In this document: positions 1 through 7,415 of the stretch, in pieces
Layout of the letters: each line of letters begins with the position of its first letter
Numbering within the stretch: position 1 is the first letter of the stretch
Source: JBDNJM01 sp041687755
GTDB taxonomy: Bacteria > Planctomycetota > UBA1135 > GCA-002686595
Direction of reading: 5' to 3'
DNA: 64,000 bases
NCBI GenBank assembly: GCA_041687755.1
Contig: JBDNJM010000017.1
Coordinates: 3,441-67,440, forward strand
Program-made: the position numbers and the translations under genes
The notes under the pieces: model-generated
What the model saw: only the letters and a program-made list of their open reading frames with translations
Database searches by the model: none
Told to the model about the DNA's origin: nothing

Positions 1-2
1 CG

Positions 3-485
3 CTGGCGGCGGCCGGCGTGCACCTGTCCCACGGGTCGCGCATAGGAATGGGGGCCGGAGAGCCTGACGTGCGCGGCGGGCGCGGCCGGGACGCCTACAG
101 CCTGCACGTGCGCGCCAGCGATCCTGGTAGCTCAAGCCTGCTGCTCGAGCTCGGACGCGGCTTCCACTGCGCGGGGGTGCGGGCGGTGCTGCTCCTGAGC
201 GAGGGTCCCGGCGGGCGCGTCACCCTAGGCCGCGGCCCCACGCATCTGCTGCAGGCCCAGAGCCTCAAGGCGACGGCGGGGATCGAGCTGGCCGGAGACC
301 GGCTGCAGCTCGACTGCGACAGCAAGATTCGCGTGGTTCGCGTCGACAACTGTGAGGTCGATTCGAGCGGCGATTCTGCCTTGAGCCTGCCTTGGCCGCT
401 GGCAGGGCGCTGCGACCTGGAGATTTTGAGGGGTGCCCCTCCGTTCTGGATGAGCCTGCAGGGGCCGAACGAGGGGGGGAGATGA
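3..485 (+). CDS. hypothetical protein, C-terminal part (gene starts before the window)
   Basis: An open frame runs from the left edge to a TGA at 483-485, with no stop upstream in the window, so the true start is probably outside. A GTG at 18 could also serve. The visible ~160 residues alternate hydrophobic and polar stretches (for example SLLLELGRGFHC and HLLQAQSLKATAGIEL), which looks like a beta-rich soluble domain. I recognise no family. The last three bases overlap an ATG at 482 (ATGA), the first of two coupled overlaps leading into the Ser/Thr kinase at 625, so the gene is probably the upstream member of that operon. No signal peptide or membrane segment is visible in the part present. 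Confidence 0.45.
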   Translation: MAAAGVHLSHGSRIGMGAGEPDVRGGRGRDAYSLHVRASDPGSSSLLLELGRGFHCAGVRAVLLLSEGPGGRVTLGRGPTHLLQAQSLKATAGIELAGDRLQLDCDSKIRVVRVDNCEVDSSGDSALSLPWPLAGRCDLEILRGAPPFWMSLQGPNEGGR

Positions 486-628
486 GTTCTTGGAGCCAAG
501 GGGATAGGCTGTCTTGCACAACGAGATGCGCGGGCTCGCCCGCAGCCAGCTGGACGACGGCGTTCTGGACGACAGCGTCTAGGGCGACGGCCTTTCGGAC
601 GACGTCGTCCTCGGAGTACAAGGCATGA
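482..628 (+). CDS. possible 48-residue coupled leader ORF ahead of the kinase
   Basis: The ATG at 482 overlaps the stop of the preceding frame (ATGA) and this ORF's own TGA at 626-628 overlaps the kinase ATG at 625 (ATGA again). This double overlap is the main argument for translation, since the product (48 residues, Thr/Ser/Arg-rich, no hydrophobic segment) resembles no family I know. The DNA between about 550 and 608 is an imperfect 14-15-bp repeat built on the word GGACGAC, so the ORF may simply cross a repeat. In the kinase frame the same stretch is closed by a TAG at 580-582, so the kinase cannot be extended through it. Confidence 0.3.
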   Translation: MSSWSQGDRLSCTTRCAGSPAASWTTAFWTTASRATAFRTTSSSEYKA

Positions 629-2016
629 TCGACTGGGAAAAGTTTTACTCCAGACTGCGGGACCCCGAGTTCCTGCCGGGGTACGAGATCCTGAACCGGT
701 TGGGCGGAGGCGCCTTTGGAGAGGTCTACCGGGCGCGCAAGCATTCGATCGGTAAGGACTACGCCGTCAAGTTCCTGAAGGTCGAGGTCGAGGACGGCGT
801 GCCCGCGGGCCAGTCCGCCGACGATCCGCAGTCCAGTCATTCGATGATCGAGCGCGAGCTCGGTCAGGCGCGGCTGTTCGCGGCGATCGACCACCCCAAC
901 CTCGTCGCGATCGAGGATGTCGGGCAAGTGGGCGGCGTGCCGTACCTCCTGATGGGCTATGCCGGCGAGGACACGCTGGCGCGCCGGCTCAAGCGCGGAC
1001 CGCTCGAGCAGGAGGAGGCGTTCCGCATTTTCGTGCAAGTCTGCCGCGGGGTGCTGGCGCTGCACGACCGGGGCCTTGCGCACTTTGATCTGAAGCCCTC
1101 GAACATTTTCCTGCGCGGCGAGACGGCGCGGGTCGGCGACTACGGGCTGGCGAAGCTGATGAGCGAAGGCCGACAGACGCTGAGCTTTGGGCGCGGCACG
1201 CCGCTGTACATGGCGCCGGAGATGCTCAAGGCGCGTGCGGACACGCGCGCGGATATCTATTCGCTCGGCGTGATTCTGTACGAGTGCCTCGTGGGCAAGC
1301 TGCCGTTCGAGGCGGACAGTGGGCTGGGGCTGCTGCTGCGCCCCGACGACTCAGCGCCCGAGTTTCCGACCGACTTCGATCCGCGCCTGCGCGAGACGAT
1401 CCAGATTTGCCTGCGGGTGTCGCCGGACGATCGCTACGGCAGCGTCGCGGATCTGCTGGTGGATCTCGAGCAGGCCGCGCGGCCCGGTGATTCGATCCTG
1501 CTCAGCCCGACCGAGCGCGCGGCCGCGGGCCGTGGAGCGCCCGCGCCCAAGCCGGCGCCCGCGCCGCGCGAGAGCCTTGGGCAGGACGTGCTCGAGTGGG
1601 AGACGCTCGAGGGCAACTCCGGCAGCGCGGCGCCGCTGCAGGGCGCGCCGCCGGCGGGTGCCGCGCCGGTTGCGGCAGCCTGGAGCGATCGGCCCGACCC
1701 GTCTGCGGTGCGGCCCGAGGTTCCAGAGCCGCCCGCGCCGCCGCCGCTGCCGCGCCGGGCGCCCGCAGCGGTCCCGGTTCCGCCGGCGATCGAGGGCGGC
1801 GCGTTCGAGGCCGCGGCCGCCTTGGGGGGCGTCGGGCTGGATCTGTTCGGTGCGACCGTGGCCAGTCCGGCCCTGGCCGTCGGGCGCTGGGTCGGCCGGG
1901 CCACGGGGGGCGCGGTGCGTCAAAGCACGGCCCTGCTTTGGTTCCTGGCGCTGTGCGTGGGCCTGGGTGCCCTGGTCGCCCTGGTCTTCGTGGGTCTCGT
2001 GCTGCGACCCATGTAG
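625..2016 (+). CDS. membrane-anchored serine/threonine protein kinase
   Basis: The 463-residue product is a Hanks-type kinase. The glycine loop LGGGAFGEV is at about residues 26-34, the ATP-binding Lys at 49 in YAVKF, the catalytic loop HFDLKPSN at 153-160 (HFD in place of HRD), the metal motif DYG at 172-174 (DFG variant) and MAPE at 196-199. A Pro/Ala-rich linker of about 150 residues follows, then a single hydrophobic segment at about 436-459, so the kinase domain faces the cytoplasm with the C-terminus as anchor. No extracellular sensor domain follows the anchor, unlike PknB-type receptors. The start is the ATG at 625 with GGAG at 611-614. A sigma-70 gene lies 163 nt downstream, a pairing common in planctomycetes. 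The substrate is unknown. Confidence 0.95.
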   Translation: MIDWEKFYSRLRDPEFLPGYEILNRLGGGAFGEVYRARKHSIGKDYAVKFLKVEVEDGVPAGQSADDPQSSHSMIERELGQARLFAAIDHPNLVAIEDVGQVGGVPYLLMGYAGEDTLARRLKRGPLEQEEAFRIFVQVCRGVLALHDRGLAHFDLKPSNIFLRGETARVGDYGLAKLMSEGRQTLSFGRGTPLYMAPEMLKARADTRADIYSLGVILYECLVGKLPFEADSGLGLLLRPDDSAPEFPTDFDPRLRETIQICLRVSPDDRYGSVADLLVDLEQAARPGDSILLSPTERAAAGRGAPAPKPAPAPRESLGQDVLEWETLEGNSGSAAPLQGAPPAGAAPVAAAWSDRPDPSAVRPEVPEPPAPPPLPRRAPAAVPVPPAIEGGAFEAAAALGGVGLDLFGATVASPALAVGRWVGRATGGAVRQSTALLWFLALCVGLGALVALVFVGLVLRPM

Positions 2017-2179
2017 CCCAATTGGACCGTGCTGAGGGGCGGACTTTGGCCGTAGGTAGATTTCCAGGCTCCGGGTCGCAGCTCCCCTGCAGGACCCAGG
2101 CGCCCTGGTCCGTTAGACTATCGCGAATGAATTCAGCATTCGGCCCCAGCCGGCGAGCGGCCCTCCCGGGAGATCAGCG

Positions 2180-3100
2180 TTGAGCGATTGGGCGCCCGAC
2201 ATTGGCAAGCTGCAGGACCACGACGATGGAGAGTGGCTTGCGGTCGAACGCAATTTTTGCGGTCGTCTGCAGGCCTACGCCCAGCGTCGCACCGGCGACC
2301 ACCAGGCCGCGGAGGACGTCGTCCAGGAGACGTTGCTCGGCTCCGTGCGAGGTATCAAGGACTTCGATTCGACCTACAGCTTCGAGCAGTACCTGTTCGG
2401 CATCTGCCGCAACCGCACGATCGACCATCTGCGACGACGCCGCGCGCGTGCGATGCAGGTCGGCGAGGACGAGGACGGCATGCCCGGACTCGACTCGATG
2501 GTGCTCGAGAGCGAGACGCCCAGCGCGATCGTGCGCGGCCAGGAGCTCTCTGACCGTGCGCGGGCGCTGCTCGGCGACATCCTGCGCGATTGGGTCGAGG
2601 AGACCTGGAGCACCGGGGAGTTCACGCGGCTCTCGGTGATCGAGTCGTTGTTCTCCGGCGGCTGGCGCAACCGCGACGCCTGGAAGTTCTTCGGCCTGCG
2701 CGACGAAACGGCAGTGGCCGGCATCAAGTTCCGCGCGCTAAAGCGCCTGCGGCAGCTGGCCGCGGTGCGCGAGTCGGGATCCGATCTTCTGCCGCTGCTG
2801 TCGGCCGCCGAAGAGGGCCATCGCTTGCTCGACATGGACGTCCAGGAAATCTGGCGCGAGCGGCGGGTTTCTTGCCCCGCACGACATTGGATCGCGCGCT
2901 ACGTCGCCGCCAATCTGGAAGACGGCCCGACGACCTTCATGCGCTTCCATCTCGACGACATGAAGTGCCCCTGGTGCCTGGCGAACCGCGACGACCTGTC
3001 GGTGCCCGGCCGCGTGACCGAACTCGAACCCCTGCTGGGCAAGCTTGAGAAAAGCACCCTTCAGTACCTGCACTCCCGCAAGCTCAGTCAGGACGACTAA
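2180..3100 (+). CDS. sigma-70 family RNA polymerase sigma factor with C-terminal Cys/His tail
   Basis: Residues about 23-95 match sigma region 2, including the AAEDVVQETLLGSV helix and IDHLRRRRARA. Region 4 is expected around 140-195 but is divergent (NRDAWKFFGLRDETAVAG), so promoter recognition may be unusual. The last ~80 residues are an extension with C232-x3-H236 and then H257-x5-C263-x2-C266, followed by ANRDDL. This resembles the zinc-binding tail of anti-sigma factors and of some planctomycete sigma factors, so it may self-regulate the protein. The length of 306 residues exceeds the usual 160-200 for ECF sigma factors. The start is a TTG at 2180 with GGGAGA at 2168-2173 as ribosome-binding site; no better in-frame ATG precedes region 2. 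It lies downstream of the Ser/Thr kinase on the same strand. Confidence 0.85.
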   Translation: MSDWAPDIGKLQDHDDGEWLAVERNFCGRLQAYAQRRTGDHQAAEDVVQETLLGSVRGIKDFDSTYSFEQYLFGICRNRTIDHLRRRRARAMQVGEDEDGMPGLDSMVLESETPSAIVRGQELSDRARALLGDILRDWVEETWSTGEFTRLSVIESLFSGGWRNRDAWKFFGLRDETAVAGIKFRALKRLRQLAAVRESGSDLLPLLSAAEEGHRLLDMDVQEIWRERRVSCPARHWIARYVAANLEDGPTTFMRFHLDDMKCPWCLANRDDLSVPGRVTELEPLLGKLEKSTLQYLHSRKLSQDD

Positions 3101-3300
3101 CTTGGCGTGAGAGGCCGCCAGGTCGGCCTGCTGCCCGACCTCTGTGTGTCTGACGCGGCTTCGTGCCCTCCAAACGAGGGCGCAAGAGCGTGAATCGCCA
3201 AAAGCCTGCCGGTGCGAATCACGGCTTTACGGACCCCGCCTGCCAGCGGGATCGCTCCGCGGGCATCGAACCCCTCCGGCGCGCTGCGCCGAATCTATCC

Positions 3301-4842
3301 ATGCGACACACCCTCCTGATTGCGGCGCTCCTGCCGCTTTGTTCCGCGCTCGCTCGCCAGTCCTCTGCCCAGGTCGCCGCGCCCGAGCGCGTGATCGACG
3401 AGGCGGCCGTCTCGGCGGGGCTCGAGTCGATCGACGTCAAGAGCATCTCTGCCGATTTGCACTTCTTCGCGTCCGACGAGATGCGCGGACGGGACACCCC
3501 GAGCCGCGAACAACGCCTCGCCGCGGCGTTCCTCGGGGCGCGCCTGGCAGGGCTCGGTTTCCAGCCCGGCAATGGAGATTCTTACATTGCGCCCTACGAG
3601 CTGGGCTGGCGCGCGATCGATCCGAACAAGACTCAAGGAAGCGCCGTGGGCTCGGGCCGTGCGAGCGCGTTCTCCTACGGGGTGGACTATGTGCACCCGA
3701 CCTCTACGGAGTCGATGGAACAGGTCGTGTCGGGACCCGTGCGCTTTGGCGGCAAGGGTACGAAGGATGAGCTCTCCGGTACGGAGCTGAAGGGCTCCTG
3801 GTTGGTCGTGCTGGACGACGGTGAGTGGCCGACCGACGACCGCCGCGGCATGTCGAGCTCGCGCTACTGGAGAGGTCGTCGGACTGCGGCCAAGGGCGCG
3901 GGCGCCGTCGGCATGCTCGTCGTGCCCGGTGCGGGCTACGAGGGCGAGCCGATCCCCAGTGCCTTCAAACGCGTGACCGATCAGCGCCTGCAAGGCTCGG
4001 TCTGGTTGCCCAGTGGCCGTGTCCCGAACTTCGGCAGCGGAGACCTTCCCGTGCTGGTGCTTTCGGTCGAGGCCGGCCAGCGCCTCGCCGAGATGGGCGG
4101 CGTCGATTTGGCTGCGGCCACGATCGGCCAGGAGTTCGGGCTCGACTTCACCGAAGATCGCGTGCGCCAGGGCAGTGATCCGTACATGGTGGAGGCCGAG
4201 AACGTGATCGGCCTGTGGCCGGGCTCCGATCCTGAGCTGGCCAACGAGGTCATCGCGGTCAGCGCGCACTACGACCACGTCGGAGCCCGCGGCGACGACA
4301 TCTACAACGGCGCGGACGACAACGGCAGCGGCTCGATGGGCATGCTCGCCGTGGCCGAGGCCCTGGAGGCCCACGGGCCGCTCACACGGACGGTCGCGGT
4401 GATCTGGGTCTCTGGCGAAGAGAAGGGCCTGCTGGGCAGCAAGGCGTGGTGCGCGAACCCGACCCTGCCCGAGGGCATGCGCGTCGTCGCGAACATCAAC
4501 ATGGACATGATCGGCCGCAACGCGCCGAACCAGATCCTCTACACGCCCACGCCGGAGAAGCCGGAGATCTACAACGGCTTGGCGAAGCTGGTCGAGGCCC
4601 ACGCGCCGTCCGAGGGCTTCACCGAGCTCGGCAGCGCCGACGCCTACTACTACCGCTCGGACCAGCAGAGCTTCCAAGAGGCCTTCGACATCCCCGTGAT
4701 GTTCCTGTTCGCCGACGTGCACGAGGACTACCACCAACCCTCGGACACGCCCGACAAGATCGACGTGGACAAGATTGTGCGGGTCAGCCGGCTGATCTTC
4801 CGGGTGCTGTGCGACCTCCAGGATCCTGAACTGGACCTTTGA
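3301..4842 (+). CDS. secreted M28-family zinc aminopeptidase with PA-like insert
   Basis: The ATG at 3301 gives a clean signal peptide (RHTLLIAALLPLCSALARQ), so it is preferred over an in-frame GTG at 3163. The mature enzyme has the five M28 metal ligands: H323 and D325 in SAHYDHVG, D340 in GADDNGSG, the E373-E374 pair in SGEEKGLLGS, D402 in NMDMIGR and H478 in YHQPSDT. Residues about 130-290 form the insert that carries the PA-like domain in this family. It should release N-terminal amino acids in the periplasm or outside the cell. At 513 residues it has the usual length for PA-containing M28 enzymes. A second, more divergent M28 enzyme lies at 47004-48497. Confidence 0.93.
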   Translation: MRHTLLIAALLPLCSALARQSSAQVAAPERVIDEAAVSAGLESIDVKSISADLHFFASDEMRGRDTPSREQRLAAAFLGARLAGLGFQPGNGDSYIAPYELGWRAIDPNKTQGSAVGSGRASAFSYGVDYVHPTSTESMEQVVSGPVRFGGKGTKDELSGTELKGSWLVVLDDGEWPTDDRRGMSSSRYWRGRRTAAKGAGAVGMLVVPGAGYEGEPIPSAFKRVTDQRLQGSVWLPSGRVPNFGSGDLPVLVLSVEAGQRLAEMGGVDLAAATIGQEFGLDFTEDRVRQGSDPYMVEAENVIGLWPGSDPELANEVIAVSAHYDHVGARGDDIYNGADDNGSGSMGMLAVAEALEAHGPLTRTVAVIWVSGEEKGLLGSKAWCANPTLPEGMRVVANINMDMIGRNAPNQILYTPTPEKPEIYNGLAKLVEAHAPSEGFTELGSADAYYYRSDQQSFQEAFDIPVMFLFADVHEDYHQPSDTPDKIDVDKIVRVSRLIFRVLCDLQDPELDL

Positions 4843-5162
4843 TCGTCCGTTGGAACAAGGGCGCTACCTCAAGGGTAAAGCTCACCCTCGGACCCCGACT
4901 CGTGCTCACGGCGGCGCTCGCCGCTTCGGCCTCGGGGTGCCTCGGCGGCGTGGCGGGCTTGCGGGCTTCGGCCGTCGTGCTCGATGACATCTAGGCGGAG
5001 CTTACGGACGCCTCAGGCGCACCGGTTATCGGGAGCGAAACCGCCGGGGACTACTTCTCGGTGGAGCTGGGGGGGAGCGTTGGCGAAAAGGCACGGGTAC
5101 GGTGTCGTGTACATCGTTTGGTGGGGCAAGCCTTCCGGTTTCCCCTATGTTGGCCAGACTGA
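4839..5162 (+). pseudogene. relic of a small lipoprotein gene with an in-frame TAG
   Basis: In the frame beginning TTG at 4839 (overlapping the M28 stop) the sequence reads as a lipoprotein signal: basic start, RLVLTAALAASASGC with a lipobox Cys, then LGGVAGLRASAVVLDDI. A TAG at 4992-4994 interrupts the frame. Beyond it the same frame stays open to 5160 and still looks coding (AELTDASGAPVIGSETAG, then YFSVELGG). I read this as a gene with one premature stop. The family is not recognisable. It borders a region full of truncated genes, which supports decay. The alternative is that only the 51-residue peptide is made, or that the resemblance is chance. Confidence 0.35.
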
Positions 5163-5301
5163 CACGGGAGACCCCGGGACTCGGCGTAACGATGGAGACA
5201 GGGCCCGCAATAACGGGGCTCTCATGCCTCTCTAGTGGGTGCCCTTGGGCCGAGCTCGTGAGGTAGCAGCGGAAGATGTGGTCGAGGAGCAGTTCCAGTA
5301 G
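5089..5301 (+). pseudogene. possible GIY-YIG nuclease relic
   Basis: One frame reads YGVVYIVWWGKPSGFPYVGQ followed by T, resembling the paired GIY...YIG strands of that nuclease fold, then an Arg-rich stretch, a TAG at 5233-5235, and further open sequence (REVAAEDVVEEQFQ) to a TAG at 5299. The catalytic Arg and Glu of the family cannot be placed with confidence. The stretch overlaps the tail of the lipoprotein relic in another frame, so at most one of the two readings is right between 5089 and 5162. Low confidence; no RBS or intact start is visible. Confidence 0.2.
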
Positions 5302-5347
5302 GCGTGCTGGGCTGCCGCGTGTTTTTGGCGGGGATGGGGCTGCTTGC

Positions 5348-5779
5348 TTAGTAGCTGACCTTGAAGGTAGGGGAGTCCTCCGGCTTGGACCGCCGGCGGT
5401 CGTAGAGCCGGGTGGTGGAGATGTTGGCGTGCCCTAACCTCTCCTGAACGAAGGCGATGTCAGCCTCGTGCTCGAGGGCGTTGGTTGCTGCCGTGGGCCT
5501 TAGGGCGTGGAGGCGGAGCCCATCCACATGCACCCCGGCCTTCTTCGGGTTCCCCTTGGCCATCTTGTAGACACCGTCGCCGGTGATGGCGGCATCCAGC
5601 ACCCCGGTGCGGTTGTTGCGCACGGGCCGGAAGAGGGGACCCTTGCGGTCCTCTGCATGCCCGGCGAGCCCCAGATCGTCGTCGATGCCGACCAACGCTG
5701 CCGGGTGGTTGGGGACGTAGCGCGTCTCCGAGCTCTTTTCGTGGATCGTGAAGTGCATCACACCGCGCCGCTCAGCCAT
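5348..5779 (-). CDS. truncated tyrosine recombinase / integrase (catalytic C-terminus only)
   Basis: The 143-residue product matches the end of the phage-integrase catalytic domain: HALRPTAATNALEHEADIAF supplies the HxxR box, then RLGHANISTTRLYDRR supplies the second conserved His and the nucleophile Tyr. Homology begins at about ERRGVMHF, the strand after the first catalytic Arg, so the SAM-like N-terminal domain and catalytic Arg I are missing. The in-frame sequence upstream (towards 5850) is Pro/His-rich and not integrase-like. A full member is about 300-400 residues, so this is a remnant and should not be active. It abuts, head to head, the truncated KAS III gene at 5779, which marks a recombination scar. 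No complete element, att repeat or tRNA target is visible nearby. Confidence 0.8.
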   Translation of the reverse strand: MAERRGVMHFTIHEKSSETRYVPNHPAALVGIDDDLGLAGHAEDRKGPLFRPVRNNRTGVLDAAITGDGVYKMAKGNPKKAGVHVDGLRLHALRPTAATNALEHEADIAFVQERLGHANISTTRLYDRRRSKPEDSPTFKVSY

Positions 5780-6205
5780 TGAGCCGACGGGAGGACCGGC
5801 GGGTGCTGCGGATGGTCGCCCGAGAGGGCAGGACGAGCGTCGAGGAGGAGCGGGCCCCGAGGCTCGCCGTCGTCCTAGCAGGTCAGCGCGTGTTCCGGGA
5901 CATCGTGCGCGCCCTGCCGAGTCGTATCGAGGCTGCCATCGAGCGCCGCGGCGTCAGCGTCGGCCCGATCGAACACGTCGCGTTCCATCAGGCGAACGCC
6001 CGGCTGATGGAGAGCCTGGGCGCGGCCCTCGGCAGCGCGCCCGAACGGGTGCTCACGATCGTCGCGTCGGTCGGTAGCACGACCAGCGCGTCGATCCCCC
6101 CTGGTGCTTGACGACGCCATGCGTCGGGGCCAGCTGCGTTCCGGCGACCGCATCCTCCTCGTGGGGTTCGGCACCGTCTACTCCCTCGGACCGACTCTTG
6201 TTTAA
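5779..6205 (+). pseudogene. C-terminal fragment of a 3-oxoacyl-ACP synthase III (FabH-like), frameshifted
   Basis: From about 5875 the frame reads LAGQRVFRDIVRALP, then HVAFHQANARLMESLGAAL, the region of FabH-type enzymes holding the active-site His. The next active-site box reads VGSTTSASIP where the family has GNTSAASIP, so the catalytic Asn is Ser. The frame then ends at a TGA (6109-6111). Shifting by one base in a six-C run at 6096-6101 restores LVLDDAMRRGQL and GDRILLVGFGTVY to a TAA at 6203-6205, which is the normal end of the family. About 200 N-terminal residues, including the catalytic Cys, are absent. The TAA overlaps the ATG at 6205 of the methyltransferase frame (TAATG), so the two were once coupled. 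Confidence 0.75.
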
Positions 6206-6305
6206 TGGCCATGATTGCTTCCCTCCTCGAACCCGCCGCTGAGCTTCTCGAGCGCACGACCGCAGGCTCGATGCCCCGGAGCCGCGCTACTCGGTACTGC
6301 ACGGC

Positions 6306-7154
6306 TTGTTTGAAGGCCTCGAGCACCTGCGCACGACCCTGCCGGCCGAAGGCTGGGGAGCGGTCCGCGAGCTGGCTCAGCAACATCCGCTCAGCCAACG
6401 CATCCTGCGTGACCCGATGGCTCGACGCAGCTACGAGAAACCGCGTGGCTATGCCGGTGACGTGGTGCTGCGCGACTACATTTATCGACTGAAGGAGCCC
6501 GAAGCGGACGATGCGATCGGCCGTGCAATCTACGATTACGCGGTCGGCCGCCCGGCGGCCTGCGCGGTTCGGAATCGTCGCGAACGCCTGGCCTTCGCCA
6601 TCGACCGCGCCATCGACCGCGCGAGCGACCGGGCTGACGGTCGCGCCCAGGTCCTGTCCATCGCCTGCGGTCACCTGCGCGAGGCCGAGCTCTCCCCGGC
6701 CCTGCGCGGCGGCCGTGTCGAGCGCCTCGTCGCGCTGGACGCGGACACTGAGAGCCTGGCGGTCGTCGACGGACTGGGCCTTCCGTGCCTCGAAACCGTG
6801 GTGCTCTCCGTGGGGCGGCTGCTCGGCCGCGCGGACCGCATCGGGCGCTTCGACCTGGTCTACTCCGCCTGCCTGTACGACTACCTGGAGCCCGAGCTTG
6901 GGCGGCGGCTGACGGCCTGCTTGTTCAGCCGGTGCAAGCCTGGCGGCCAGCTCGTCGTGACCGACTTTCTGCTGACCGTGCCCGACGCGGGGTACATGGA
7001 AACCTGCATGGGCTGGGAGCTGATCTACCGCACCGTGCCCGAACTCGAGGCGCTCGCCGCGAGCATCCCGCCCGAGCAGATCGCCGCGGTCGAGTGCGAG
7101 CGCGACGCCTTTGGCGCCATCGCCTACCTGACGCTCACCCGCGCGGAGGAGTGA
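6306..7154 (+). CDS. class I SAM-dependent methyltransferase, PhcB-like (N-terminus frameshifted)
   Basis: The 282-residue frame carries YEKPRGYAGDVVLRDYIYRL, a signature I associate with proteins annotated as 3-hydroxypalmitate methyl ester biosynthesis enzymes (PhcB-like), then a Rossmann methyltransferase core with VLSIACGHLREAEL as motif I and VALDADTESLAVV as the acidic strand. LVVTDFLLTVP follows later in the fold. The TTG at 6306 is only the longest start in this frame. The natural N-terminus appears to begin at the ATG at 6205 (MAMIASLLEPAAELLERTTA) in another frame, and a one-base shift near 6262-6275 would join it to LDAPEPRYSVLHGLFEGLEH. The upstream partner is a FabH-like fragment, so the pair may once have made a fatty-acid-derived methyl ester signal. 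Function today is uncertain. Confidence 0.78.
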   Translation: MFEGLEHLRTTLPAEGWGAVRELAQQHPLSQRILRDPMARRSYEKPRGYAGDVVLRDYIYRLKEPEADDAIGRAIYDYAVGRPAACAVRNRRERLAFAIDRAIDRASDRADGRAQVLSIACGHLREAELSPALRGGRVERLVALDADTESLAVVDGLGLPCLETVVLSVGRLLGRADRIGRFDLVYSACLYDYLEPELGRRLTACLFSRCKPGGQLVVTDFLLTVPDAGYMETCMGWELIYRTVPELEALAASIPPEQIAAVECERDAFGAIAYLTLTRAEE

Positions 7155-7415
7155 AGCGCTCGCTGCCGTGCCCGCCCGCAAGGCTAGCGAGCTCGCGTCG
7201 GTGGGGCGGCCGCGCCCGGCAACCAGCTCCTTCAGCACGCTAAACATTGGCTCCCCTCTGTTCTGCCTGGCCTGCGGCGGACGCGCCGTCGTCGTTCGGC
7301 TGGCCGATAGTTCGAAGTGTGACAGCGGTTGCGTTAGGTCGTGCTTCTGGAGGTACTGATCCCCTGTGCTAGATGGACGACGCGGGGTCGTCCCACGCGG
7401 TCCCGTGCGGCACCG

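Noticed and set aside
3101..3190. Fourth copy of the stop-linked element after the sigma factor gene
   Set aside because: Only TGAGAGGCCG and a hairpin (AGGTCGG/CCGACCT) are shared; the later blocks do not align and the match starts after the stop codon, not on it.
7168..7359. 63-residue ORF after the methyltransferase
   Set aside because: No family, no coupling to a neighbour and no start signal; the 261-bp gap around it otherwise holds nothing I can support.
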